A stretch of DNA of 27,532 bases from Anaerolineaceae bacterium (GTDB taxonomy: Bacteria > Chloroflexota > Anaerolineae > JAAYZQ01), in assembly GCA_012514775.1 (NCBI GenBank), contig JAAYZQ010000123.1:1-27532 (forward strand), read 5' to 3'. The notes under the pieces were generated by a model. It ran no database searches, was not told the origin of the DNA, and saw only the letters and a program-made list of their open reading frames with translations. Shown here piece by piece: positions 5,238 through 14,200 of the stretch. Position 1 is the first letter of the stretch. Every line of letters begins with the position of its first letter. A program made the translations under genes and the position numbers.

Positions 5238-7429
5238 ATCAAGGGGAACTTGACGGAAGGCCCAGGGGTCTGAGGGCGATCTTGCTCGTCAGCGTGCTGG
5301 GGCTTTTCCTGGAGATGCTGCTTATCCGCTGGATCGGTACCGAAGTTCGCATCTTTGCTTATCTGCAGAACACGATCCTGGTAGTGTGCTTTCTGGGACT
5401 GGGACTCGGGATGTTCACGTCGCGGAAGCCGTTTACATTCCGCCAGATGCTAATCCCCCTGGCTCTCCTGGTTTTGCTCCTGGCCATACCGCTGTCCAGG
5501 CGAGCACTGGGCTATGCCAGTGAGCTGCTCAGCGTCCTGGGCGATCCGGTGATCTGGGGCGAGCTCGGCGGCGCGAACCTGGGAAAGACCGTCCTGTACG
5601 TAACGTCTGGATTGGCCCTAACAGCCTTTGTTATGATCCTGGTCCTGGATATGTTTGTGCCCATAGGCCGGTACCTCGGGCGGCTCATGGACGAGCATCC
5701 CCGGATCATTGCCGCCTACTCTGCCAACGTCGGGGGAAGCCTGCTGGGAACCTGGTTTTTTGTCCTGCTGAGCTCCTTCTATCAGCCGCCCGTTACCTGG
5801 ATCGCAGTTGTGGCGGTGCTGACCTTCCTTCTGATGGGCAGGACCGAGCGCCGGCAATGGCTCAATCTCGCTCTGCTACTCGCGGTCATTGTCTTTGCAT
5901 GGTTCGCCGGCAGGGAGCCGGGTTCTGTCGAGGTCGTGTGGTCCCCGTACCAAAAACTGGTCACCCAACAGCTCGAACAGGTAGAAGGAAGGGGCAGGGA
6001 GTACCTAATCACAGTCAACAACACTGGCTTCCAGGAGATGAGCGATCTGAGCGGTGTTGGCGCTGGCTCAAATCCCGGCGATTCCACGCTGGAGGGCGGC
6101 GGCCTAGGCCAGTACGATCTTCCCTTGCGTCTACACCCCAATGCCAGGAATTACCTGATCGTCGGGGCCGGGGCAGGCAATGATGCCGCGGGTGGGCTGC
6201 GGCAGAACGCGGAGCAGATTACCGCGGTAGAGATCGATCCGGCCATCATCGAGCTCGGGCGCCGCTATCACCCGGAGCAGCCATACAGCGCTCCCTCGGT
6301 CACCATCGTCAACGACGACGCCCGTTCCTTCTTTGCCACCTGTGAGGAAAAGTTTGACGTCATTGCGTTCGGGCTCCTGGATTCGCACACCACAACCTCG
6401 CTCACCAATGCCCGGTTGGATCACTATGTCTACACCCGGGAGAGCCTCGAGCTGGCTAAATCGTTGCTTGCCCCGGGTGGCATCATGACCCTCACCTTTC
6501 TGCCACAGAGACTGTACATCGCCGACCGCCTTGCCGCGGTCATGCGCGACGTCTTTGGCGAGGAGCCCCTCTACTTTGCGATACCGGTCGGGGAAAAGGC
6601 CTGGGGTTACGTCATGTTTGTGGCCGGTGACCTGCCAGGTGCGCGCGCACGCATTGCGCTAGACCAGCAATTGGCGGCCTATATGGATTGGTCCACTCAA
6701 AGGATGCCGGTGCCGCCTTTGCCATATACCACGAGGGTGGCCACGGACGACTGGCCCTACATCTACCTGGAGAGGCCCAAGATACCGATCCTCTACTTTC
6801 TCCTTGCAGGGGTGATGGTAGGGATCATGCTATTGAGCTACCGGCGCTGGGGGGTGGCCGGCTTGCTCGCGGGTTGGGGTCGCTCCCACTGGCATTTCTT
6901 TTTCCTGGGAGCCGGGTTCCTGCTGCTCGAAGTTCAGAATGTCAGCAAAGCCTCCGTCGTCCTGGGCAACACGTGGCAGGTCAATGCCGTGATCGTTTCG
7001 GGCGTACTGGGCATGTCCCTGTTGGCCAACCTGCTCGCGCAAAAGCTCCCACGGTTGCCCTTGATCCCGGTTTACGTCCTTCTCCTCGGCACCTGCCTGG
7101 GCTTGTATTTTGTCGACCTGGCCAGTTTCGCCTTCTTGCCGTTCGCCGCCAAGGCGTTGATCGTGGGTGCTCTCACCACCATCCCGGCGCTTTTCAGTGG
7201 CTATATCTTTGTGCGCTCCTTTGCCATCGTGCCACGAAAAGACCTTGCCCTGGGAGCCAACATGATCGGGTCGATGGTCGGTGCCTTGCTCCAGTCCATT
7301 ACCTTCGTGACCGGCATCAAAGCGCTGCTGCTGGTGGTGGCGGGCCTTTACGTCCTCTCCCTCGTAACGAGGCCGGGCGCGGTGGCGCAGGAGGCGCGCG
7401 CCTCTGCTGTTCTTGACGCTGGTGCTTGA
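5234..7429 (+). CDS. Polytopic membrane protein with a spermidine-synthase-like (SAM-binding) central domain
   Basis: This 731-residue protein has three parts. About six or seven hydrophobic segments occupy residues 12-225. A soluble spermidine-synthase-like Rossmann domain follows (about 230-515), and five or six hydrophobic segments end the protein (about 516-720). The central domain shows the nucleotide-binding loop VGAGAGNDAAGG (about 308-319), the acidic AVEIDPAIIELGRRYHP strand and VNDDARSFF. Where aminopropyltransferases have a DVIIxDxxDP catalytic segment, this protein reads DVIAFGLLDSHTTTS, so polyamine synthesis is doubtful. The start is TTG 5234, overlapping the lyase stop by four bases (TTGA), with AGGAGA about 8 bases upstream. 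This implies translational coupling with the catabolic genes. Membrane-embedded members of this family have no function known to me. A methyl- or aminopropyl-transfer role at the membrane is only a possibility. Confidence 0.8.
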   Translation: MNQGELDGRPRGLRAILLVSVLGLFLEMLLIRWIGTEVRIFAYLQNTILVVCFLGLGLGMFTSRKPFTFRQMLIPLALLVLLLAIPLSRRALGYASELLSVLGDPVIWGELGGANLGKTVLYVTSGLALTAFVMILVLDMFVPIGRYLGRLMDEHPRIIAAYSANVGGSLLGTWFFVLLSSFYQPPVTWIAVVAVLTFLLMGRTERRQWLNLALLLAVIVFAWFAGREPGSVEVVWSPYQKLVTQQLEQVEGRGREYLITVNNTGFQEMSDLSGVGAGSNPGDSTLEGGGLGQYDLPLRLHPNARNYLIVGAGAGNDAAGGLRQNAEQITAVEIDPAIIELGRRYHPEQPYSAPSVTIVNDDARSFFATCEEKFDVIAFGLLDSHTTTSLTNARLDHYVYTRESLELAKSLLAPGGIMTLTFLPQRLYIADRLAAVMRDVFGEEPLYFAIPVGEKAWGYVMFVAGDLPGARARIALDQQLAAYMDWSTQRMPVPPLPYTTRVATDDWPYIYLERPKIPILYFLLAGVMVGIMLLSYRRWGVAGLLAGWGRSHWHFFFLGAGFLLLEVQNVSKASVVLGNTWQVNAVIVSGVLGMSLLANLLAQKLPRLPLIPVYVLLLGTCLGLYFVDLASFAFLPFAAKALIVGALTTIPALFSGYIFVRSFAIVPRKDLALGANMIGSMVGALLQSITFVTGIKALLLVVAGLYVLSLVTRPGAVAQEARASAVLDAGA

Positions 7430-7484
7430 ACTCGTCCCCACAGACTGGCCTGCGCCGGCTTGCCCGGCCGTCACGCGGGCGACA

Positions 7485-7517
7485 ACGCTACCCGGCGGGC
7501 GCCCCGCCGGGTAGCGT
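7485..7517. terminator. Perfect 15-bp inverted repeat between convergent genes, possible bidirectional terminator
   Basis: ACGCTACCCGGCGGG pairs perfectly with CCCGCCGGGTAGCGT across a 3-base CGC loop. It lies between the + strand gene ending at 7429 and the - strand gene ending at 7558, the right place for a shared terminator. There is no T-run on either side, so it is not a classical intrinsic terminator. It may act through stable RNA structure, or be a dispersed palindromic repeat. Confidence 0.6.
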
Positions 7518-7557
7518 CGGTCAGGATATTCCCGAGGAAGCAGAGCGGCGCGGCCGG

Positions 7558-8160
7558 TTAGCGGCCCTGGCGCAGGTTCTCCGCTACGAAATCCCAGTTG
7601 ACCATGTGGTCCAGGAAAGCCTGGACAAAATCGGGTCGGCGGTTCTGATAGTCCAGGTAATAGGCGTGCTCCCAGACGTCTACAGTGAGCAGGGGCACCT
7701 GGTTCTTGGTCAGTGGGTTGTCGGCATTCTGGGTGCTGACGACCTTCAGCCCCCCGTTCTCGAGCACCAGCCAGCCCCAACCGCTGCCAAAGCGGCCGAC
7801 CGAGGTGCCCTTGAACTGCTCGACAAAGCCATGGTAGCCGCCGAACGCCTGGTCGATCAGGCCGGACAGCTCACCGGTGGGCTGGCCGCCGCCGCCCGGC
7901 TTCATGCATTGCCAATAGAAGGTGTGGTTCCAGACCTGGGCACCGTTGTTGAATACGCCCACCTTGGCCGGGTCGTTGGCCGTACGGCGGATGATCTCCT
8001 CCAACGGCTTGTTCTCCAGGTCGGTGCCCGCTATCAGCTTGTTCAGGTTGTCCACGTACGCCTTGTGGTGCTTCCCGTGATGGAAGCTGAAGGTCTGGGC
8101 CGACATGTGGGGTTCCAGTGCGTCGGCAGGATACGGCAAGGGCGGTAGTTCAAAAGCCAT
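7558..8160 (-). CDS. sodB: Superoxide dismutase, Fe-type (Fe/Mn family)
   Basis: This 200-residue protein converts superoxide to oxygen and hydrogen peroxide. The four metal ligands are visible: His27 (FHHGKHH), His79 (VWNHTFYW), and Asp161 and His165 (DVWEH). Gln75 in NNGAQVWNH, and Ala rather than Gln in the VVSTQNADNP segment (Ala146), match the iron-type pattern of E. coli SodB rather than SodA. FGSGWGWLV is also typical. No signal peptide is present, so it is cytoplasmic. ATG 8160 is chosen because AAAGGAG lies 7 bases upstream; the in-frame ATG at 8166 is too close to that site. It is the last - strand gene before the convergent inverted repeat and has its own promoter. Beside an oxygen-sensitive tungsten enzyme it suggests an anaerobe or microaerophile exposed to air. 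Cambialistic metal use cannot be excluded. Confidence 0.96.
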   Translation of the reverse strand: MAFELPPLPYPADALEPHMSAQTFSFHHGKHHKAYVDNLNKLIAGTDLENKPLEEIIRRTANDPAKVGVFNNGAQVWNHTFYWQCMKPGGGGQPTGELSGLIDQAFGGYHGFVEQFKGTSVGRFGSGWGWLVLENGGLKVVSTQNADNPLTKNQVPLLTVDVWEHAYYLDYQNRRPDFVQAFLDHMVNWDFVAENLRQGR

Positions 8161-8240
8161 CGTCATTCTCCTTTCTTCTCTCTGGTGATTGTGATTACGC
8201 GCGTGGTTTAGGAGGGGCGGCGATGCCCACCACCGCCCTG

Positions 8241-8269
8241 ATTATAGTATACAACCGCCGGGGGCGCAA
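8241..8269 (-). promoter_or_regulatory. Sigma70-type promoter for the superoxide dismutase gene
   Basis: On the - strand TTGCGC (8264-8269) is separated by 17 bases from a perfect TATAAT (8241-8246). Transcription would start near 8234, giving a leader of roughly 75 bases before the sod start at 8160. This is the best promoter-like sequence in the window. Confidence 0.65.
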
Positions 8270-8340
8270 CTGGACGAGCGGGTTTGGTGCAATTCAGAAA
8301 GTGAACGGCCAACTGATCCCTTCTCTGGCAGAGCGTGCGC

Positions 8341-8928
8341 TCACTTTGACCTCCTCGGCAGGAACGCCGGTGTCCGCTGGCGGTAGTCCAGGTACGCCCG
8401 GCCAAAGCGCAGGCCCAGGTCTCGCTCCTCGGCCATGACCATCAGGTACTCGACTGCGAGCCACACAAAGGAATAGAGCACCAGGAAGGGCGAGTGCAGC
8501 CAGAGGGCGAAGGTGAACCAGAGCACCGCCTCCCAGGCCTGTGGATGTCGGACCCGCTCGTAAATGCCGCCGTAGAGCGTTTGCTCTTTCTGGGGCACGA
8601 GCGCCTCTTTGCCCGCGTCGCGCATCCCGCGCATCATGAGGTAGACGGCGGGCAGGGCCAGGGCGGTGCCGGCGACGGCCGAGATCCAGTGAGACCACGG
8701 AAACTCCTCGGGCAGCGGCAGAGGCAAGGGGTAAAAGTAGTAAACGACATAGTTCGCCATGCCCAGGAACATGAACACCATCGACACAGCCCGGTACCGA
8801 CCACAGCGGGCGTAGGCTGCAGGGCCGATCCGCTGCTCGAGGGCAGCCGGGCCGGCGCTCTTGACGTAAAAGAGGGCAGTCAGGATCGTAGCGGCAACCA
8901 AGCATACGACGTTGAGCCAGGCGATCAC
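8341..8928 (-). CDS. Membrane methyltransferase of the isoprenylcysteine/phospholipid N-methyltransferase type
   Basis: This 195-residue protein has about five hydrophobic segments (roughly residues 3-22, 50-68, 80-98 and 125-160). Its C-terminal half carries the family signature: Gly-Ile-Tyr-Glu-x-x-Arg-His-Pro (GGIYERVRHP, about 120-129) and, about 40 residues later, EERDLGLRFGRAYLDYRQ with TPAFLP. These residues form the SAM-binding site in ICMT/PEMT-type enzymes. Family members methylate small lipids or prenylated cysteines. The substrate here cannot be read from the sequence. GTG 8928 is chosen because GGAGGAG lies 5 bases upstream. The gene follows the MutS-like gene by 31 bp and is probably co-transcribed with it. 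Confidence 0.82.
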   Translation of the reverse strand: MIAWLNVVCLVAATILTALFYVKSAGPAALEQRIGPAAYARCGRYRAVSMVFMFLGMANYVVYYFYPLPLPLPEEFPWSHWISAVAGTALALPAVYLMMRGMRDAGKEALVPQKEQTLYGGIYERVRHPQAWEAVLWFTFALWLHSPFLVLYSFVWLAVEYLMVMAEERDLGLRFGRAYLDYRQRTPAFLPRRSK

Positions 8929-8959
8929 GTCACTCCTCCACGTGCCGGCCGCGGGCTTC

Positions 8960-10819
8960 TCAGGCCTCCTCGCTGTCGATCACGCCGCGGTCCAGGAGCA
9001 CCTGCCGCAGTTGGTCCAGGCTGATGCCATAATGCCGTGCCAGCTCCAGGGCGTAACTGCGACCCATGGGCCGGCTCCTGACGACGCGGTACGTGCGTCG
9101 CCCGGCCATCTCGTCGGCATCCTGCGCCACCGTCGCCTGGTCGATGCGCGACGAGACCAGGCTTACCACCCGGCTGTCGCCTGCTGTCTCGGCATTGATG
9201 GCCTCCACCTGTTCCGCCAGCTCGTGCAGGTGTGTGGCAAACACGACGCGTGCACCCAGCACACGCAGGATGAGCACCACGTCGCGCGACAGGTACAGGC
9301 TCTCTCCGGCGTGGGTGCCCGATAGCGATTCGTTGAGAAGGATGAGGCTGTGGCGCGTGGCCTGCTCCAGGATCTGGCGCAGGCGCTGTGCCTCGTGGCC
9401 AAAGCGCCCCGTGCCGCGCACCAGCTCTTCGTCCGCCGGAAAGTGGGTGTAGACGCCATCCGCCGGGCTGATCCGGGCCTGGCTGCCCGGCACGAACAAC
9501 CCGGCCTGGGCCAGCACCTGCATGAGGCCGATGGCCTGGGCATAGGTCGTCTTGCCGCCGCGGTTCGGCCCGGTCAGGATGGCGATCCGGCCCTCAGCGT
9601 CGAGACTCACGTCGTTGGTCACGACTTCGGCCGCCAACTCGCCGCCACCGCGCTCCAGGTAGTGCAGCGCCAGGTTGACATTGTACCCGTCGCGCACCTG
9701 GCACACGCGCTCGGCCTCGGGCAGGATCTCGGGCAGGCACACCGGCAGCCCGCCCTCCTGCAGCCGGCGGGCCAGGCGTGCCGCGCCGGCGTAGAAAGCC
9801 AGGGCCGGGCGGATGCGCACCAGCCAGCGCCGGTTGACGTGGATGTACGCTTGCAGCGCCGCCGCGATGGGCTTGCTCACCTGCTCCATGATCCGCGATA
9901 GGTCCCGAAAAAGGGGTACCAGCATCGGGTTGGCCCGGCGGCCAGGCTGCGGAATGGCGCTGCCGCCCTCGATGAGTGGCATCGTGTGCAGCGGCATCAC
10001 ACCCCCCTGGTCGCTGCTGCCGCCCAGCAGCAGCCGCAGCAGGGGAGCTTCGGTGAACGGCTCCTCGTTGAGCGACAGGAGCGTGGCCGCCACAGGCTGC
10101 AAGTTCTGGTCGAGGTTAACGCCGATGGTGATGCTCGTCACGCCGCGGATGGAGGCCAGCAGGGGTGGCAGCTCGCGCGCCAGGGTCTGGAAGCTGTCGC
10201 GGGCCTCGATCTCGACCGCCTGGTCGCGCAGCGCGCACAGCCCAGCCGACCTGGGCTCGCCGTCCGCCTCGGCAAAGACGCGCACCGTGGCCCGGATGCA
10301 GTCGACGTACGTCTCCATCTCACCCAGCCACCACGCCACCTGGAACAGTTCGGGCATGTCGCGGTCGGCCATGCTGTAGGCGTTCAGTTGATCTAACAGG
10401 GGCAGCAACTCCTCGATTCCGCGGGCCAGCTTCTGGTCGCGGATCAGGTCGCCGCTGATGGCCTGCCGGTAGCGGATCGCTTCGGGGTCCCGGACCGGCT
10501 CACACAGCACGCGCCGGATCAGGTCGTGGTGCTCTCGCTTGCTGCCGCTGGCCAGTGCCTGCACCAGGGTCTCGATCTCCAGGTCGTGGAGGGCATGCTC
10601 TCCCAGCCACGCACCGGCTCCCCCTTGGCCCGGGGGCCACAGCAGGTCGAGGCCGTCGTCTTGCTCCGCCTCCTCCCTCACCGCCCGGCTCGTGGCCTCG
10701 TCCGTTTCCACGACCTCGACGGTACGCTCGGCACCCAGTCGCCGCGCACCAAGCCTGGTGCGCAGGTCTCTCATTTCCCTGGATAGCTCGCGGCCCAATG
10801 CCTCCATGCCTGACTGCAT
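8960..10819 (-). CDS. MutS-family ATPase lacking the mismatch-recognition domains
   Basis: This 619-residue protein has a helical MutS core/clamp-like region (about residues 80-400) and a C-terminal MutS ABC-type ATPase. Seen are Walker A GPNRGGKTT (417-425), the Q-loop region LAQAGLFVPGSQARI, the signature-like segment GRFGHEAQRLRQIL, the Walker B region LILLNESLSGT (about 492-502) and the ATHLHELA switch histidine (about 530). In canonical MutS the Walker B end reads DE; here it is NE, a variant I associate with MutS subfamilies outside MutS1. The N-terminal mismatch-binding and connector domains are absent, and no C-terminal Smr nuclease is seen, so mismatch repair itself is unlikely. A role on DNA junctions, recombination or ribosomes is speculative. 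ATG 10819 has AAGGAG 7 bases upstream; an in-frame start at 10849 lacks one. Confidence 0.85.
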   Translation of the reverse strand: MQSGMEALGRELSREMRDLRTRLGARRLGAERTVEVVETDEATSRAVREEAEQDDGLDLLWPPGQGGAGAWLGEHALHDLEIETLVQALASGSKREHHDLIRRVLCEPVRDPEAIRYRQAISGDLIRDQKLARGIEELLPLLDQLNAYSMADRDMPELFQVAWWLGEMETYVDCIRATVRVFAEADGEPRSAGLCALRDQAVEIEARDSFQTLARELPPLLASIRGVTSITIGVNLDQNLQPVAATLLSLNEEPFTEAPLLRLLLGGSSDQGGVMPLHTMPLIEGGSAIPQPGRRANPMLVPLFRDLSRIMEQVSKPIAAALQAYIHVNRRWLVRIRPALAFYAGAARLARRLQEGGLPVCLPEILPEAERVCQVRDGYNVNLALHYLERGGGELAAEVVTNDVSLDAEGRIAILTGPNRGGKTTYAQAIGLMQVLAQAGLFVPGSQARISPADGVYTHFPADEELVRGTGRFGHEAQRLRQILEQATRHSLILLNESLSGTHAGESLYLSRDVVLILRVLGARVVFATHLHELAEQVEAINAETAGDSRVVSLVSSRIDQATVAQDADEMAGRRTYRVVRSRPMGRSYALELARHYGISLDQLRQVLLDRGVIDSEEA

Positions 10820-11011
10820 ATCACGGCTCCTTGAGCAATCAGGATTCACGATCCCGACAGCGGCTCGTTACCCTTGGAGTGTATGTGCCCGATTCTTGGC
10901 TAATCCCCCGGTCGCCGCCTGGCTGAACTTGCAGGCACGTATGCGTGCCCCCAAGGGACCTCGAGCGCACACCATATCGCCACCCTTGCTGAATAGAAGG
11001 CTGATGGTAAC

Positions 11012-11039
11012 AGTATACCACAATCGAGCAAGATCGCAA
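11012..11039 (-). promoter_or_regulatory. Candidate sigma70-type promoter upstream of the MutS-like gene
   Basis: On the - strand TTGCGA (11034-11039) is separated by 16 bases from TATACT (11012-11017). Transcription would run into the MutS-like gene with a leader of about 185 bases. It lies inside the 399-bp interval 10820-11218, which otherwise holds only the signal-peptide remnant upstream of it. Confidence 0.45.
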
Positions 11040-11183
11040 AACGGATTCGGTTCCGCTTTGGAGAAGCGAGGAGAGCTCTCCCTTGAAGGCGCTGCCCAGC
11101 GCGACCTGGGGACCCGGCTCCTGCGCCCAACTCAGCCCCAAAACCAGGGTGGGCAGCAGCCCGAGGGCCAGGATGCCTGCGAT
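11040..11183 (-). pseudogene. Remnant of a secreted-protein gene: orphan signal peptide without a normal start
   Basis: Just after the large metallopeptidase gene, a strong ribosome binding site (AAAGGAGG) is followed by a frame that reads ILALGLLPTLVLGLSWAQ, a convincing signal-peptide core with a cleavage site, and then EPGPQVALGSAFKGEL. The AFxxxGxL beginning is common in exported proteins of this kind. No ATG, GTG or TTG stands at the proper place; the codon nearest the ribosome binding site is ATC (11181-11183), immediately after an in-frame TAA. After about 45 residues the frame loses protein-like character and runs on to a stop at 10839. I read this as the 5' end of a lost secreted gene. 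A functional short exported peptide with an unusual start is the alternative. Confidence 0.35.
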
Positions 11184-11218
11184 TTACCTCCTTTAGTAAG
11201 ATGGTTTGTCGTTATCGG

Positions 11219-14200
11219 CTATGGACCCCGGTACTGCCGCACCACCAGTGGCAGGTACTGCCTGTCCTCGAATGAGCGTAGGATGGCGTAGGCACCCAGC
11301 TCGGTGATCTCGGCCGAGACGAAATTGTGGGTGAGCTCCAACGTCCCGCTCAAGGGTACCCAGCGGCCAGACTGCTCGTCCCAGCGGTACAGGTCCAGTC
11401 TCGGCGAGCCATCCGTTTCGACCACGTCGGACGCAAAGTAGATGTTGGCCACCGCCGGCTGGTTGAGGCCTATGGTTCCATCGGAGCTGCTGATTTCGTA
11501 AGGGCGGCCCACTACCATCGTCCCGCCCTGCTCCCACACCGGCCGGTTGGCCGGCTGGATGCTGACCACTGGCTCGCCCTCCAGGCTACCCGCCGGCAAA
11601 AAGATCTCCATCAGCCCGTCTGCAGATTTGACCCAGGTGAGCTGGTCCGGTTCGACCGGCTCGGCGCTGAAAAAGTCCAGCGCGTGGACCACGCGCGACT
11701 GCGCATCCACGGCGCGGGCAAAGACCTGGCCCCGCAATCCAAGCTGCGGGTCCAGGGAGACCTGCCCGGTGTACTTGACGCCATCGAAGGCCAGCGTGGG
11801 CGTCAGCACCGCCCCAGCCCCCTGCCACACCTCCACCTGGGGAGCCTGCGGCAGTGGGATCGAGGCCTGCACCTCGACGATCAACGTGGTTCCGTCGCCT
11901 TGGGGCAGGGTCGAGACCTCCAGGCCAAAGGGGTCCCGCTCCAGGGTGATCGCCTGCTGCTCGGGTGCAGTCGCTTCCTGCTGCTCCGCGCCGGAAGCGC
12001 TGGGACATAAAGCCGTGGTCGTGCCGGAGGATGAGCAGAACCAGCCGCACGACTTGGACACCCGCACCGCGTCGCCGTGGTGGGCGCCCAGGATAGTAAT
12101 CACCCCGGCCGTGGGGGGGACACCCTCGGGTTGATCGGATCGGGTTTTTCCCTGGTAGAGCTTGGAAGCGCCCTCGACCCAGGTATCGTAATCGAGGGCC
12201 GCCCCCCCGTCTTCCCTTATCCAACTCGTGGCAAAAGGCGCGCAGGCTTCCGATTCCAGACCGATTATGCCTGTTGCCGTCCAATCGGGAACAGGGATGG
12301 CGTCCGGGCCGGGCATGATGCTGCCCCGATCATTTGGCCGCTCCAATATCCAGCGCGGGGGATTTTGGGCATCTTTGTAGCGATCCACCACCGTGTCCCA
12401 GCACGGGCCGCCGCGCTTTTCGTGCTGCATCGTGTTGGTGTTGTGCGGGTGCACGGTCAAAGAGGAACACATCTCGGTCGTTATCCCCTGAAAGTCCATG
12501 AGGGAAGCCTGCTGATCCTCCACCGCGTTTGACGGGTCGGGATCTTTGTCGACTGTACAACCCGCTCCTTCCGAACCCCCACTTGTGTTCTCGTATTCAT
12601 CATACAGATCCAGGCCGTAATGGCCAAACTCATGGATCACGGTCCGGTAAGCGTCTGGGATATCCCAGACATTAAAATCAAAAGGAGTCCCATAGGACTC
12701 AAAACGCGATAAAAACATGTGTTCATCCGTGCCCTCCCAGATGCCGCCCACGTGAGCGTATGCCCAGAGGGAATTGCTGGCATGGATGCGGGCATCGGCT
12801 TGATCCCAGCGCGCTTTCTCATCCCAGATGTCGATGACCTCGAAATACATCTGCCCATCGGTGATGTCAAACAGGTAATCCGAGGCGTGCCTCAAGGATG
12901 CCAGCAAATCGGTGAGGAAAGCTGTATCGGCGTCCCACTCCACCGAGACCAGCAGGTAGAAGCCGATCAGGGCGTTGTCCCGGCGCACGCGCAGCACCTG
13001 GGTGGCGCCGGTATTGGTGACCGTGTGCTGCTGGGGGTTGCCGGCGTTGTCAAAGCTGATCGAAGTGAGGTGAATGCGGTAAGCCCAATTGCCGGGCCCA
13101 TGCACCCAATCGTGGTAGCCCTTCTTGGCCGGCTGGCTGGCCACCGTGTAGCGGGCCGATAGCTGGTCCCCCAGCAGCACGTTGTATAGCTGGATCGTGC
13201 CGTTGCCGTACGTCTGCCCCCGGTAGTCTCCATTCAGGTAGACGGTGGCCTCGGGCAACGTCACCCCGCTCTCATTCTCCACGATCACCGTCACCTCCAC
13301 CCCGAAGGTGATCTCCCATGGGCTGGACCAGGCGCCCAGGTTGTTGGTATTATCACGAGCGCGCGCCCGGAAATAAACCGTCTGGCCGCGCGTGCCGGTG
13401 TAAGGACCGGAGGTCAACGTGGCGCCCAACCTCCAATCGACCCACGTCACGCCGTCGTTACTGGTCTGCAGGTCATAGTTCTGGATTCCGGCGTGGGCGT
13501 CGAACCCGGCCCAGCTCACCGTGACCTGGGCGACGTTGACCGCCCCAGGGCCTGGCCCGGTCATCCAGGCATTGGGCGCGGTGGTATCGATCCGGATCGG
13601 ACCATAATGCCTCGCTCCAGAGGCGGCGTTTCCGGCCTGGTCGATGGCGCGCACGTGGAAGTACCAGTCGCCGCCATCGTTCAAGGGGCCGCTCTCGGCC
13701 TGCTCGGAGGTGATCTCCAAAACAGCCGGGGGCACAGCGGTGGGGCTGATGCTCCAATCCACGTTGTAGCCAGCCACGCCACTGCCGGCATCCGTTGCCC
13801 CCGCCCAGTTACATCTCACCCGGTCAAGCGATTTCCAGATGCTCTCCGGGTGCGTGGGGCAATCCCACGTGCTGGGGTTCTGCGGGGGTACCGTATCGAT
13901 CCTGACTGCGTAGGCCGGGCTTTCGCCCACGTTGCCGGCGAGGTCCCGGGTGCGGAAGCGCACCTGGTTCTGGTCGGGCGCGGCCGAGTCCCGGCCGAAC
14001 GCCGGGGAGGCGCTGATCACCTGGGGAGCGGTCGTACCGTAGCTACCGGTGCAGACTGCCGGCTGCCAGGCGCTCCAGGTCGTCCCGGCGTCGGTTGAGT
14101 AGCTGAACTCGGCCGTGCCAACGTCCAGCCCGGATACTGTGTCCTCTACCTGCACGCTGGTCTCGGGCGACTGCGTGTTAACCCAAACGGTGGGGCTGAA

